DNA of 64,000 nt from the NCBI GenBank assembly GCA_038373865.1, contig JAXGGA010005568.1, positions 1-64,000 on the forward strand, written 5' to 3'. Shown here piece by piece: positions 10,434-21,487 of the stretch; the first letter of the stretch is position 1, and each line of letters opens with the position of its first letter. The notes under the pieces are model-generated. The model saw only the letters and a program-made list of their open reading frames with translations. It was not told the origin of the DNA and did no database searches. Source of the stretch: Uloborus plumipes. Taxonomy: Eukaryota > Arthropoda > Arachnida > Araneae > Uloboridae. A program made the position numbers and the translations under genes.

Positions 10434-11353
10434 CACTGCAAAAAAAAAGGTTGTTGTTTTTACAGTATGACACTGAAAGCGGTTTCAGTTTAAAACTGTA
10501 AAAGCACAGTAATAAACTGTAAAACTAGCTATTTTACAGCTGTCAAAAATTGTGAAACTGGCAATTTTACAGTTTATTACTGTAAAATTAGCAATGTTAC
10601 AGTTAGGGTTGGCAGTTTTTTGCCGAAGGTGGAAAAAACCGTCCCGGTAAAAATTTCTTTTTGCCAGTTTTTGCCAAAGTGGCAAAAATAGTTAACTTTA
10701 TTTAAGAAAATTTTCCAAAATATGTACTAATTTTGACTTTAAAGTTTTTTAATTTTTATTTTTTAACTGAGAATATTCATTGCATCATTCAACCTACTCT
10801 CTCATAAAAAGGTTTCTTTGGTAAATACTGTTATAGAATTAAGGGGAGAGTAAAGAACTATAAAATTGGTTACTGGCTTTGGCTTAAAATATTTTAATTA
10901 TTTAATTAATACCAATGAAATTTTAAATTAATTTTCTGATTTTTCTCTCAATTGGAGTTTGTCAAAATTATACTGTTTTTTAGCAAATTTTTTGATATCC
11001 AGCAATTTTTTCTCATTTTTGCCAGTTTTTTCCATTTTTGCCGGTTTTTTCCAGTTTTTGCCACTGTCCTGGCAAAAATACCATTTTGCCGGCAAAATGC
11101 CGAACCCTAGTTACAGTTTATTACCATAAAATTAGCTGTATTATAGTGTAAAAACAACAGCGTAATGCAGGCAGCAGAGGTTACAGTTTAAAGCTGTAAA
11201 ATGCACAGTAATAAACTGTAAAACTAGCAACTTTAGTTTCTTACTGTAAAATTGAACATTTTACAGTTTACTACAGTAAAATGAGCAGTTTTACATTTTA
11301 TTACTGGAAAATTTGCTGTATTATACTGTAAAAACAACGTTCATTGCTTAGTG
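10434..11353. mobile_element. Palindromic CACTG MITE, copy 2 (carries a hAT-like element)
   Basis: CACTGCAAAAAAAAAGG at the left and a degenerate CTTAGTG end at the right bracket the same repeated TTTACAGTTTATTACTG motifs as in copy 1. The unit is split by a hAT-like insertion at 10604-11109. Confidence 0.8.
10604..11109. mobile_element. hAT-like MITE nested in CACTG copy 2
   Basis: Ends are TAGGGTTGGCA and its complement TGCCGAACCCTA with one mismatch region, flanked by the 8-bp duplication GTTACAGT (10596-10603 and 11110-11117), typical of hAT. The interior has several TTTTTGCCAGTTTTT-type motifs near both ends, possible subterminal binding sites. No transposase. Confidence 0.88.
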
Positions 11354-11670
11354 TTTTGATTCAATAAAGTGGCCAATTCAATAAAGCTGGATCTCGTTCT
11401 GTTTTTGATGACTTGATTCAATAAAGCGGTTGATTCAATTAACCACTGATTCCATTGACTGGCGTTCACTATATTCATTAGAACACTAGGAGTAATATAC
11501 GCTTGAATAAACTGCTCATTAATGAGGCATTTTACTTTTTATTTTGACCCTTTTATTACCTTAATATAGTTAGTTTGTAAGCTATGCAATGCCACTTCAC
11601 CAACATTAACATTTATTTTGAATTAATTATTAAAAGTTAGACTTCTGAAAATAAGGGGTAGATATCTTAA
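11354..11670. repeat. Degenerate GATTCAATAAAG tandem motif, otherwise plain
   Basis: Between 11355 and 11450 the motif GATTCAATAAAGYGG occurs four or five times at irregular spacing. The remainder is AT-rich without a recognisable feature. Confidence 0.55.
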
Positions 11671-12012
11671 ATGCTGTTTTTACAGTATAGTATAATACAG
11701 CTAATTTTCCAGTAATAAACTGTAAAATTGCTATTTTACAGTAATAAACTGAAATGCTACCTTTACAGTTTATTACTGTGCATTTTACAGTTTATTACTG
11801 TGCATTTTACAGTTTTAAACTGGAACATCTGCTGCCTGCATTGCACTGTTGTTTTTACAGTATAATTTTATGGTAATAAACTGTAACATTGCTAATTTTA
11901 TAGTAATAAACTGTAAAATAGCTAGTTTTAGTTTATTACTCCGCTTTTAGTTTTACACTGAAATATATGCTTTCAGTATTATGCAATAAAAACAACTTTT
12001 TTTTTTTCAGTG
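11671..12012. mobile_element. Palindromic CACTG MITE, copy 3
   Basis: The unit begins with TGCTGTTTTTACAGTATAGT and ends TTTTTTTCAGTG. Four TTTACAGTTTATTACTG-like motifs lie between. The left terminus is worn and lacks a clear CACTG. Confidence 0.78.
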
Positions 12013-13279
12013 ATCTGTTTAGGAAAACTCTCGTGAACATAACGTGTTTTCGTAAAAAATGGACAACAATCTTTATCCTAAGAAGTAAGTATGAAATTAA
12101 GACACTATAAATGCACAAATTAGAAGAATTTTTGTAGAAATTTGCTTCGAGATTACAAAGAGTCCCATTTACTATGAAAAAAAATATGAGCTTGCGGATA
12201 AAATAACTCTTTCCATCATAAGCTCACATCGTTTTGCTTTGGAAAAAAACTTCCTTGTAACTCCAAAACACGTGCTAGCGACTTTTCTCCTAATCTGTGC
12301 CTTTATTACTAATTAACATATTTCAGTACAAATAAATATATGTAAAGGTTTTATTCATACGCTGCTATACAAGCGTATATTAATTCTTCAAATGAATTTT
12401 TAAATATAACAAGCAATTTGTGACATAAGTATATCGTCAAACACACGTGCACAATGTTACTTACGTAAACAACTAATTAAAAATGTTTAAATCGTAAAAA
12501 ATTATTGCTCTTTTTCTGCGCTAACAAAACAAAGTTTCAAGGATACTTTGTAGAAATTTAAAGAATACTTTTTCCAAAGATACAAGAATGCACCTTTGTT
12601 TAAATGAGTGCAATCTTTAAATGCATTTTTCTTTTTGTCGAAAATGACACGACAATTCTTCATGCACAAGGAAAATATAAACATTTAAAGTGAGTTATTT
12701 TTGTACTCTTGCTTGAAAAAAAGCCATTAAGAAGGATTCCTTTCAAAAGAGAAAAAAAGAAACACTTGAACACTGACATTATTTGTCCAATTTTAACAGG
12801 AGGGAAGTTCTCCGTTCTTTGCTGATGATGTAAAAAATTTCCTTCCCATTCAAACGATGAACTCACCGCAGTTCTATTTTTTGTCCTAAGAGCTTTTCGC
12901 TATTTAAGTTATATACATGATTCTCAAAGATGTTAGTTTGCACTCAGGATAAAAAAATGCGTACTCTTTTTTTTTTTAATGTGTCTTCCATTGGGAAAAA
13001 ATGAAGATACTTGGAGTTACAGAGCTTAACATTTAACAGAAAAAATACTCTGACCCCACCCCCTTTCTTTTTCTTTCCTTCTCTGCACAATCGAAATAAA
13101 CTGGATGACGTCTTACACACATACAACACAAGCTGCATAATATGGTATCCATGTACAGAAACAATGTCTAACATGGATAACAGAAGATGTCGCTTCAAGT
13201 GTGTTTGACACATAGAGCATCACTTCTATCAGAAGATAGATTATAGTTGCTATTTCAGCAGCCAACATGAAATCGGTTT
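12013..13279. other. No feature recognised
   Basis: AT-rich sequence. Short frames on both strands are below about 90 codons, lysine- and phenylalanine-rich, and without motifs. A pyrimidine-rich patch lies at 13050-13085. Confidence 0.4.
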
Positions 13280-13292
13280 TTGTGCGAGTGCT

Positions 13293-13563
13293 TCACATAC
13301 TCCAGGGTCTCCCGTACCTACCACAACTCGTGATACGGCTCTGAAGAGGGCGCTGTTCTTTTTGAAAAGAACAAGGGCCGAGCAAACCCTTGGCCCAGCA
13401 CCACCAGAGGTATCGTTTCACTTGGAGGACTTTGTGACCACGACATTTTTAACGTCCCCCAGCCACCATTAGTGAAGACGGTGGATCTTTGATCGGCTAG
13501 GATCGAACCCGGGACCCTCCGGTCACGAGTCCGACGCCTTACCGATCGGGCTACCACGGCCCC
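13293..13563 (-). mobile_element. tRNA-derived SINE family 1, copy 2
   Basis: Closely related to 6606-6900, with a B box GGTTCGATCCT on the minus strand near 13498-13509. A 13-bp near-perfect duplication TTGTGYGAGTGCT flanks it (13280-13292 and 13564-13576, one mismatch). This confirms the element's ends. Confidence 0.9.
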
Positions 13564-13616
13564 TTGTGTGAGTGCTACGTGACCTTCTTAGGAGCAGGCA
13601 ATTTTCAATGGTGCTA

Positions 13617-13891
13617 TACTGTGGAAATTACAGGATGCAAATGTCACCTTTTAGGGTGAAACGTTGTAGCACCAGTGGCACCCCCTAAAAGGTGCCATTT
13701 GGCTCCCTGTGGCACATTATGGTTGTCATTTTGTACCCTTAGGGCATCCATGGTACCCAAAAGGTGCCATAGAAAGTCCAATGGCACCTTCAAGGATGCT
13801 ATAGGTAGTCAAGTGGTTCCCTTCAGGAGCAGCAGGTGCTACAAGGTTTACCCCTAAAAGGTAACCTCTGCAACTTGTATTTTTAATAGTG
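13617..13891. mobile_element. MITE with AAAAGGTGCCA motifs
   Basis: Imperfect inverted repeats of about 60 bp run from 13617 and from 13891, including CACCTTTTAGGG and GTAGCACC blocks, flanked by TA (13615-13616, 13892-13893). Inside, AAAGGTGCCA appears several times. No transposase frame. Confidence 0.7.
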
Positions 13892-13893
13892 TA

Positions 13894-14404
13894 GAAAGCT
13901 ACTTTTCGTTGTTGCACTAAGAAATGTTTGTATAAGTTGACTCATTTAATCCAGTAATATACAAGGTTCGTCAATGAATTAAGTCACCAAGAGAATGCGA
14001 AGACAATTGTAGGGCTTGGGAGATGAGGGGGTTGAGTGACAAAACAGAAATTACGAGTAATTAAAGTTCTAAGTTCTATTGTTGCAGTTGTTGTAACTTT
14101 TTTGTTTTCTGGTTTTGTCATTAGTGTGCGTATGAAATTGGTCTATTGACATCTACTGTTTGATGTACCAAGTTTTATTTGCTAAACTGTATACATTGCT
14201 TACCATTGTAGAGAGTGTTCATTTTTAAAATGTAACTTAGCCCCTTTATCCTCCAAGCCCTTCAATTTACGTAATATTAAAGGACACAACAGAACTTTAC
14301 AAAGCTCTTTCCCGGGATTCCAAAATGGATTTGCTTGTTCTGCTAGAATTTCACAGCATAAACTACTTCCTGACCTATATTAGTAATGAAAGGTTTTTGC
14401 AACC
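13894..14404. other. No feature recognised
   Basis: No coding frame or terminal repeat identified. Confidence 0.4.
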
Positions 14405-14408
14405 TTGA

Positions 14409-14989
14409 CCCTTTCAGCAGTTTGCCCGTACAGTATACGTGCTACCCGAAATTGGCCTCATTTGGTTTGCCCGTACGGCGTACGGGCATCGATATTTTCT
14501 GATTTCCTTTTCTGGTTTGCCCGAATTTTTCATTTTGAAAGAGACTATTTAGTAGTATTATTTTTCAACAGATGGTGGCTTGTCCATGTAAATGAAATGC
14601 TTTTCATCCGGGTTTTTCTATGTAACGGGAAAGCGGGAACTTTTTGTTCCACTGTATGCCGTGCTTGTGAATCTTATGGAAATTATGGATGGAATATACG
14701 ACGAAAATATTTTTTTGTTACTTGATGAACTACATTCTGAGAGAAAGTTTTGAATAATTTGTAAACTATTCTTTACTGATGTAGAATGTACCTGAAAAAA
14801 GCAAACATTTAAGGGCTTTGTGACCAAAATTGAAAAATAAAAAATGTTGTAAAAGCATTAAAAACGGAAAAAAAAATTAAAAAATTCTTAATATTCTTAT
14901 TCTGTTAAGTATGGTACTTAAATATATGCAATAAAAAAATATGCCTTTTTTGGAAGCATTTCTGGTAAAATAATTGACCGCTTAAAGGG
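14409..14989. mobile_element. piggyBac-like MITE with CCCTTT ends
   Basis: The left end CCCTTTCAGCAGTTTGCC follows TTGA (14405-14408, a decayed TTAA). The right end GACCGCTTAAAGGG precedes TTAA (14990-14993). The left part holds the exact hairpin GCCCGTACGGCGTACGGGC at 14466-14484 and repeated TTTGCCCG. The interior frame of about 100 codons shows no motifs and is probably chance. Confidence 0.65.
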
Positions 14990-14993
14990 TTAA

Positions 14994-15450
14994 TTTAGGA
15001 CAAATGTTACAAGCATTTTCTTTTCTTCTTCAAAACTAACGTCGTAATTATGTCGTAATTAAGAGTGGGTTAACAATAGATTGAGCATGTTCCCCATTAA
15101 TGCATTGCATTTGAGAAATGGTATTTTATATAATCAGTCATTTGTTGATATCAAATGACACTGATCATCTAGGTAATTTTATATAATCACTATCATTTGA
15201 TATCATCAATAGCAGTCACATAATTCCTCCAAATGCTTTCGAGATTAAAAGCCGATGGTATGACACAACTTCAAAAATATCGTCTAAAATAAGTTTTCAA
15301 AGGAACAAATTTACAAATAACATAGTTGAAATAATAATAATTTTTTAATAAATTATTTTTTTAATTTTCTCACGTAGTTTCATTGTTTAATGCTATTGAA
15401 AACATAAGAAGACCTTACAGAGCAAAGATATTGATTTAGCCATCTTTGTT
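14994..15450. other. No gene; short palindromic patch
   Basis: Near 15120-15210, TCATTTGATATCA-type sequence occurs in direct and inverted copies. Nothing else recognised. Confidence 0.4.
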
Positions 15451-15905
15451 ATGTGGAATAGGGGGGAGCGAAAAAAATGAATTTTTGATTTTCGTAAACG
15501 GGTACCTTTCATTTACTGTGAATGAAGCTAAGTAACAATTCTGTAAAATATTTCACTTTTGCGACGTTATCTTTAGTCTGCGCATTTGGCCTAAAGTTTT
15601 GAAGTTTTTGATTTTTTTTAGATTTTTCAAATTTTTAAAAAAAATATTGCAATTGATAAAACTAATGACGGGTGGTTATTAAATTGAAGAAAAAGGTTTG
15701 AAATATACAAAGATTTTTTTAAAACCATTTTAGATTACGTTTTCAGTGTGCGCATTAGGCCCAAAGTTCATCAAGTTTTCCGAAATTTTCAATATTAAGC
15801 AAAATTTTTTATGATTTAACATTTCCTCTCAATAATTACTTAAAGTGCCTTCAAATCATTTTGTTGTTTCTTTGAACTACTCAACTCTCTTCTTGCTCAT
15901 TGAAA

Positions 15906-16076
15906 TTACCCAGGATTCACCACGAGGTAGTGACCGCACTTTGGGTGCCACCCGCTCTCCTCTTTTGCTTCCAACCATGGAGTGCACAGCACACATTTAC
16001 ACTTCTTAGACAAGTCAGGAACAAAAAAGTGTTTCTTTGCGGTGGAACCTGTTTGCATTGGTTTTGATGGATGCCC
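15906..16076 (-). CDS. Possible last exon of the long-inverted-repeat element's gene
   Basis: On the minus strand a pyrimidine tract ending TTTGTAG (16083-16077) is followed by 56 open codons to TAA at 15908-15906. The peptide starts GHPSKPMQTG and has clustered cysteines and histidines (CKCVLC, then HPKCGHY), reminiscent of a small zinc-binding tail of transposases. No upstream exon with a catalytic core was found, so it may be a relic. Alternative: chance frame. Confidence 0.3.
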   Translation of the reverse strand, partial: GHPSKPMQTGSTAKKHFFVPDLSKKCKCVLCTPWLEAKEESGWHPKCGHYLVVNPG

Positions 16077-17031
16077 TACAAAGACAGGAAAATAAAAAGG
16101 TGTAATGCGGAAACTGGAAGAAAAATTTGGTAAACCTCTTTAATGGGATATTTGCCAATTACATTTAAATGAACTTAATTTGCGGCATTTTTTTTTGCAA
16201 AAGCTAGATGGACCTACCAGTGGACCAAAGTGATTTTTTGGGCCTGTTGGACTAAACATGTATACTTTCAACTCAGTCTAGTATGAACCTATAGAGTTTG
16301 TTATTGATCAGATCGATGGTGACAATAAAAATGATTTAAGTACTGAGCAACAGTAACTAAGGTAGTTTTGACAGGAAAAATATCAAAAAAATTATGAAAC
16401 AGAAGTCCAAGAAAGCTTTCCCAAGCCAGACGGTTGACTACAGCAAACATAATCTTTAAACTGTAATTTTTAAAAGAGTTTGCAACTTTCGCGGTAAAAG
16501 TGTCCTTGCTTTTTTAGGATGAAGTGCAGACGTTACTAATTTAGCTATGAATTTTAATGAGATTATAAAGAGATAAAGAGAGAAGCAGAAAATTGTATTC
16601 ACATCCATTCAAAATAATGTATACTAGGCACCCTGGAAATATGCTGTTATCGATATCAATATATATAAAAATGGATGTATGTATGTTTGTTTCTTATACA
16701 AATCCACAATTTTCGTCGGTTTTTCATCAAACTTGGCACAAAAGTTCCTTCATGTGCTAGATTTCACATAAGCGGGGTTTTGAATTTCTAAAAAAATCCA
16801 AAATGCTCAAAATTAAAATTTTTTGTCACAAAATGGCCATTTTCTTTCAATTTTAAACGGATGGAGTAATAGAGATAGGCCTTTAAGCATCCAAATTGAT
16901 GAAATTTAACACAATTAAATAGGAGTATTTCCCAACAAAGATTAAGATTAACAATGAATTATCAATTTAAGGCTCACCTATTTCATTTTAGCATTAAAGA
17001 AGTTTTTATATTCCCATGTGAATAGAATTAA

Positions 17032-17333
17032 GGCAGGGATTCAAGTGAAACAGCACTGCGATCGCTTCGAATTGCAATCGCTACTGGAAGTGAATTACAT
17101 TATCATCAACTTAACTTGGCATGACGTCACTACGGGTGGAGCCAATAAGAGCTCACAAGCACTCAGCGATCTTCTCTTATTCGCCAAGTAGGCTGTGACG
17201 TTTTATCTAGCTCGTTTTTTATAGGCAAACGTCACGCTGACGTCACGATGTTTTTATCAAGAAACGTTCTAATGTAATTCATTTCCAGTAGCGATTGTAA
17301 TTTGCGATAGCCTGTTTCACTTGAATCCCTGCC
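17032..17333. mobile_element. PIF/Harbinger-like palindromic MITE nested in the Helitron
   Basis: About 65-bp inverted repeats start GGCAGGGATTCAAGTGAAAC on both strands and are flanked by TAA (17029-17031, 17334-17336), the usual PIF/Harbinger duplication. The two arms meet at a centre that is split by the TA MITE at 17103-17269. Confidence 0.85.
17103..17269 (+). mobile_element. TA MITE family 2, copy 1, at the centre of the Harbinger-like MITE
   Basis: It shares GAGCCAATAAGAGCTCACAA and GCCAAGTAGGCTGTGACG with copies at 25269, 47002 and 62969. TA flanks it (17101-17102, 17270-17271). Removing it joins the arms of the surrounding MITE into a perfect local palindrome (ATTACATTAATGTAAT), so the insertion point is exact. 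Confidence 0.85.
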
Positions 17334-18442
17334 TAATTCACATATTTTTTAGAGCAATGTTGTATTAATAAGCACCCGGACAACGCCGAGTAATAATCTA
17401 GTCAGTTCATAAGAGAGAGCATATAAAGAAACTTGTTTTAAATCGTATTATCAACGCTCAATCTAGAAAATAAACAAGCAAACAAGTTCAGAACCCAAAA
17501 ATAGATAAAAATCAATTTTTATGTATTACATACACAAATAAAAAATCAGAATACATCGATATGATTTCTTAGTATGATGTGGAAATTACGATATGATTTC
17601 TTAGTATGATGTGGAAATTACAAAGCCACCTTTTACACGTAATTTAGCAACACAATACTTATAAAGATTACTGGAAGCTGGGAATTTAAGCATGATTTCT
17701 GAATTCGCTCTTTTTAAACTTCCATTAGAGATTCAATCAGTTGAAAGAGCTGTCAAATAGGTCACAAGCTCTTCAAAATTGGTATGTAATCACAGGAAAA
17801 GAAAAAGTTTAGTAAAAACGAGGATATGACAGAAATATTTGATCAATTTACGATACAAAGGAACAATTTAACTGTTAAAGACGTATCGAAGAAATGTAAA
17901 TACGTGCTCACATTGATTGGAAGGAAGGGCTCACGTGTAGGATTCGAAATGCGGTTACCTCCCCGTGGTTAATCATGGGTACATGAGCTAGCGAAGAGTT
18001 GCACGGTTCAAAGTAATAACAAAATGAATATGAAAAGGTTTTGAAGACACTTCAACTGAATATTGAGAGGAAATACTGAGTTAAAAAATATTGAAAATAT
18101 CAGAAATTTTGGGAAATTTGATGAACTTTGAGCGTAATGCACGAACTGAAATAATAATCTAAAATAGTTTCAAAAAATTCTTTGTATATTTCAAACCTTT
18201 TTCTTCCATTTAATAACCACCCGTCACTAGTTTTATCATTTGCAATATTTTTAAAAAAAATTTGAAAAATCTAAAAAAAAAATCAAAAATTTCAAAACTT
18301 TAGGCCAAATGCGCAGACTAAGATGACGTCGCAAAAGTGAAATATTTTACAGAATTGTTACTTAGCCTCATTCACAGTAAATGAAAGGTACCCGTTTACG
18401 AAAATCAAAAATTCATTTTTTTCGCTCCACCCTAATGTGGAA

Positions 18443-18893
18443 GATCTCGAAAACTTGCTAAAAACAGTTTCCTTTGAAATTTTAATAGCATGAATTATTT
18501 TATTACTTTTTGGAATATTCATTAATTTTAAAGGTTAGATATACTATCAGCTGGCGTGAAAACTAGGACACATCTTTTAAAAAAATCAAGATATTGGAGT
18601 AAGGTACGAGATTAAATCTCTGTGAAAAGACATTTTCCGAAATAACCAGCCCTTTTTTATGCAATTTATTACACACCTCAACTTGAGTGGCATGGAAAAA
18701 GAGCCCCATTTCCACATGAGAAAATATCTAACGTAACCACCCTCAAGTCTCAAATCCCAAAGGCGGGGGTTGAAAAGATAATAACATTAAAAATAGCCTT
18801 GAGGGTGCGACAGTAAAAATAGCTGTAGGGGAAATAAAGGAGTGGGGCTTGTTGCTGGGTTGGAAATTTTATGCGCTTTCTCATAGCTATGTA
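18443..18893. other. No feature recognised
   Basis: AT-rich spacer between two transposons. No motif found. Confidence 0.4.
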
Positions 18894-18967
18894 TACACTG
18901 AAGTGACAAAAGTCATGGGATAGCAATATGCAAATTTTCAGATGGCAGTAGCATCGCATAGAACAGG

Positions 18968-18974
18968 TATAAAT
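18968..18974 (+). promoter_or_regulatory. TATA box of the Tc1 transposase
   Basis: TATAAAT lies 71 bp before the ATG at 19039, placing a start site around 18996-19000. No other promoter element is evident. Confidence 0.5.
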
Positions 18975-19038
18975 GCGCAGTGCTTTTACAGAGCTTTCAT
19001 TTCTGTTCAAGTTATTCATGTGAAGAGGTTTTAACGTG

Positions 19039-20088
19039 ATGATGACCGCACGACGTGAATTAACAGACTTTGAACGCGGAATGTTAGTTGGAGCTAGACG
19101 CATGGGTCATGCCATTTCGGAAATCGTTAGAGAATTCAACATTCCCAGATCCACTGTGTCAAGAGTGTGCCGAGAGTATGAAATTTCAGGCATAACATCC
19201 CACCATGGACAGCGCAGTGGTCGACCGCCTGCACTTAAAGATCGAGACCGGCGACGTCTGCAAAGAGTCGTAAATTCTAACAGACAAGCAACACTGCGTC
19301 AAATCACCGTAGAAATCAATGTGGGACGTACAATGGACGTGTCTGCTAGAACTGTGCGGAGAAATTTGGATTTCTTGGGCTATTCCAGCAGAAGACCGAC
19401 TCGAGTGCCTTTACTGACAGAACGACATCGCTTGCAGCGACTCTCGTGGGCACGTGAGCATATCGGTTGGTCCCTAGATGAATGGAAAACCGTGGCCTGG
19501 TCCGATGAGTCACGATTTCAGCTGGTAAGAGCCGATGGTAGGGTTCGAGTGTGGCGCAGACCCCACGAAGCCATGGACCCAAACTGTCAGCAAGGCACTG
19601 TTCAAGCTGGTGGTGGCTCCGTAATGGTGTGGGCTGTTTTTTCATGGCATGGACTTGGTCCTCTAGTGCGACTGGACCGAACATTGACTGGAAATGCTTA
19701 TGTGCAGCTACTTGGAGATCACTTGCAGCCATTCATGGACTTCATGTACCCAAACAACGATGGGATTTTTATGGATGACAATGCGCCATGTCACCGGGCC
19801 ACAACTGTTCGCAATTGGTTTGAAGAAAATTCTGGACAATTCCAACGAATGATTTGGCCACCTAGATCGCCCGACATGAATCCCATTGAGCATTTATGGG
19901 ACACCATCGAGAGGTCTGTTCGTGCCCAAAATCCTGCCCCATCAACGCTTTCACAATTATGGACGTCTATCGAGACAGCATGGCTCAATATTCCTGCAGA
20001 AGACTTCCAACGACTTGTTGAGTCCATGCCACGTCGGCGTCGAGTTGTTGCACTTCGCCGGGCAAAAGGAGGGCCGACACGATATTAA
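19039..20088 (+). CDS. Tc1-like transposase, intact, DD36E spacing
   Basis: The enzyme would cut and paste the element by a DDE mechanism after binding its inverted repeats in the nucleus. ATG at 19039 opens 349 codons to TAA at 20086-20088, the normal length for Tc1 proteins. Residues about 25-55 form a first helix-turn-helix (ISEIVREFNIPRSTVSRV), followed by a second DNA-binding helix region to about 130 with a GRPP hook. The catalytic triad is Asp in WSDES, Asp in MDDNAPCH and Glu in NPIEHLW. Thirty-six residues separate the second Asp from the Glu, the spacing reported for the Incomer-type DD36E group rather than classical DD34E. No stop, frameshift or lost catalytic residue is seen. An in-frame GTG lies one codon upstream, but ATG is preferred. 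Confidence 0.95.
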   Translation: MMTARRELTDFERGMLVGARRMGHAISEIVREFNIPRSTVSRVCREYEISGITSHHGQRSGRPPALKDRDRRRLQRVVNSNRQATLRQITVEINVGRTMDVSARTVRRNLDFLGYSSRRPTRVPLLTERHRLQRLSWAREHIGWSLDEWKTVAWSDESRFQLVRADGRVRVWRRPHEAMDPNCQQGTVQAGGGSVMVWAVFSWHGLGPLVRLDRTLTGNAYVQLLGDHLQPFMDFMYPNNDGIFMDDNAPCHRATTVRNWFEENSGQFQRMIWPPRSPDMNPIEHLWDTIERSVRAQNPAPSTLSQLWTSIETAWLNIPAEDFQRLVESMPRRRRVVALRRAKGGPTRY

Positions 20089-20121
20089 GAGGTATCCCAT
20101 GACTTTTGTCACTTTAGTGTA

Positions 20122-20782
20122 TAAACACACCTAAGATGGTTTTTTAGGAAAGTTTGCAACACATTTTTGTCTTGCTTGCAATTAATTATTGCTAATTTAT
20201 TAAATTTTAAAAAATCATTGCTTATGTTTAAAGTACATTTGCTTCTGTTTTTTCCTAAAGATTCAACTTTATAATTGCATTGTCTCTATCGTAAAAGTAA
20301 TAAAAACTGTTTTGTTTACGCAAATTCCAATCTAGAAGGTTTACTTGTTGTGTATTTAATTTATTATTTATAGCTAACTGAATAGTTTCACATAAATTTC
20401 TAATGTTCAGATGATAAATTATTATACACTTTTGTAAATTTTAATGAAATAAACAAACCACGCGGTTTTATGTTTTCTCTTTTTTATCAGTTTTCGCTCT
20501 TTTGCGCATGTAGTTGTTTGCATACATAGGTTGACGTACTGGTCCCGTAAGTGGATTGACTAATTTTCAATTATGTTGGAATGATGTAGATTGGAAAACA
20601 AATAATATTCCTGTACACATAGCAAAACGTACATGTAAATGCATAGGCAAACCACGTGGTAGTAATAATAATAATAATAAGATAGACGGGAAAAGTCGAT
20701 GCGTACCGCTAGTAAAGACGATAAAAAATTGATGAAGGGAATATTTTCTGTTTATAATCTTCATATAAATAAAACATTTTTC
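20122..20782. other. No gene; (TAA)n microsatellite at 20661-20680
   Basis: A short TAATAATAATAATAATAA run is present. Otherwise AT-rich with no credible frame. Confidence 0.45.
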
Positions 20783-21487
20783 ACTGAACATTTTTCAATG
20801 TTTGGTTGATTCAAAACACGATCTTGCCTTTTACATGACCACAAAGACTCAACCGAATCATTTTTTATGGCAGGTTTCAGTTGCCGTAGGACGCGGCAAT
20901 GACTCAACAGAATCAACTCACCAAAATTTCTGAAGACCTGAACTCATCAGATAGTTACTAATGATATACATTGCACTGAACATTTCCAATATGTGGTTGA
21001 TTCAAAACAGGACATTGCCAGTTACATGATCACAAAGTAAAGGCTCAACTGTATCATTTTTTAAGGCAGGTTTCAGTTGCCGCCAGAGACTTCTGCGACT
21101 CGTCAATGTTATGAGCGATGTACGTTGAATTGAACACATTTTACTATTTGCGTTGATTTGAAACATGGTCTTGCTAGGTACATGATTGCAAAGATTCTAC
21201 TGAATCATTTTTAAAGGCAGGTTTCAGTTGCCGAAGGACTCGATAATGACTCATCAACTCACCAAAATAAGTGAAAGCCTGAACTCATCAGATAGTTACG
21301 AACGGTATACATTGAACTGAACATATTTTAAAATTTGTGCTGATTCGAAACATGGCCTTGCCAGGTATATGACTACAAAAGCTGAACTGTATCATTTTTT
21401 AAGGCAGGTTTCAGTTGCCGAAGGAAGCGTCAATGATTCATCAACTCACCAGAACGAGTGAAGGCCTGAACTCATCAGGTAGTTATG
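20783..21487. repeat. Tandem repeat, unit about 155-190 bp, four copies
   Basis: Units begin at about 20783, 20975, 21129 and 21316 with ACTGAACAT-like sequence. Each contains GGCAGGTTTCAGTTGCCG, and three of four contain CCTGAACTCATCAGRTAGTT. The second unit lacks about 35 bp, accounting for its shorter length. Copies are clearly diverged, so the array is not young. Function unknown. Confidence 0.85.

Larger units (their letters stand above)
16656..17401 (+). mobile_element. Nonautonomous Helitron nested in the long-inverted-repeat element
   Basis: The 5' end TCAATATATATAAAAATGG follows an A, and the 3' end is CTAG followed by T, preceded by an imperfect hairpin (CACCCGGACAACGCCGAG, 17372-17390). 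This is the A/T insertion rule of Helitrons with no target duplication. There is no Rep/helicase gene. A related 5' end starts at 63678. Confidence 0.8.
15459..18434. mobile_element. Long-inverted-repeat element with 8-bp duplication (hAT-like), host of a nest
   Basis: The ends TAGGGGGGAGCG and CGCTCCACCCTA face each other, and arms of more than 400 bp (about 15459-15900 and 18000-18434) are inverted copies with scattered differences. For example TTCGTAAACGGGTACC is near 15495 and its complement near 18395. The 8-bp duplication ATGTGGAA flanks it (15451-15458, 18435-18442), as for hAT. The 2976-bp unit contains a possible exon remnant at 15906-16076 and the Helitron nest at 16656-17401. Within each arm a GCGCATTWGGCC block occurs twice. 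Confidence 0.88.
18896..20119 (+). mobile_element. Complete Tc1-like transposon
   Basis: Terminal inverted repeats of about 27 bp (CACTGAAGTGACAAAAGTC at the left; the right copy differs at one position) are flanked by TA (18894-18895, 20120-20121). The 1224-bp element holds one uninterrupted transposase gene and has TATAAAT at 18968-18974. All parts needed for an autonomous Tc1/mariner element are visible. Confidence 0.95.

Noticed and set aside
10485..10685. 66-codon minus frame with repeated NFTV-type residues (also 25471-25668 and 46746-47096)
   Set aside because: These translate the palindromic CACTG MITE modules; the residue repeats follow the DNA repeat and are not conserved as protein.
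11354..11460. Cluster of AATAAA sequences as polyadenylation signals
   Set aside because: They are part of an irregular GATTCAATAAAG repeat with no upstream gene.
19346..19732. Long minus-strand frame of 128 codons and several plus frames within the Tc1 gene
   Set aside because: They are shadows of the intact transposase in other frames.
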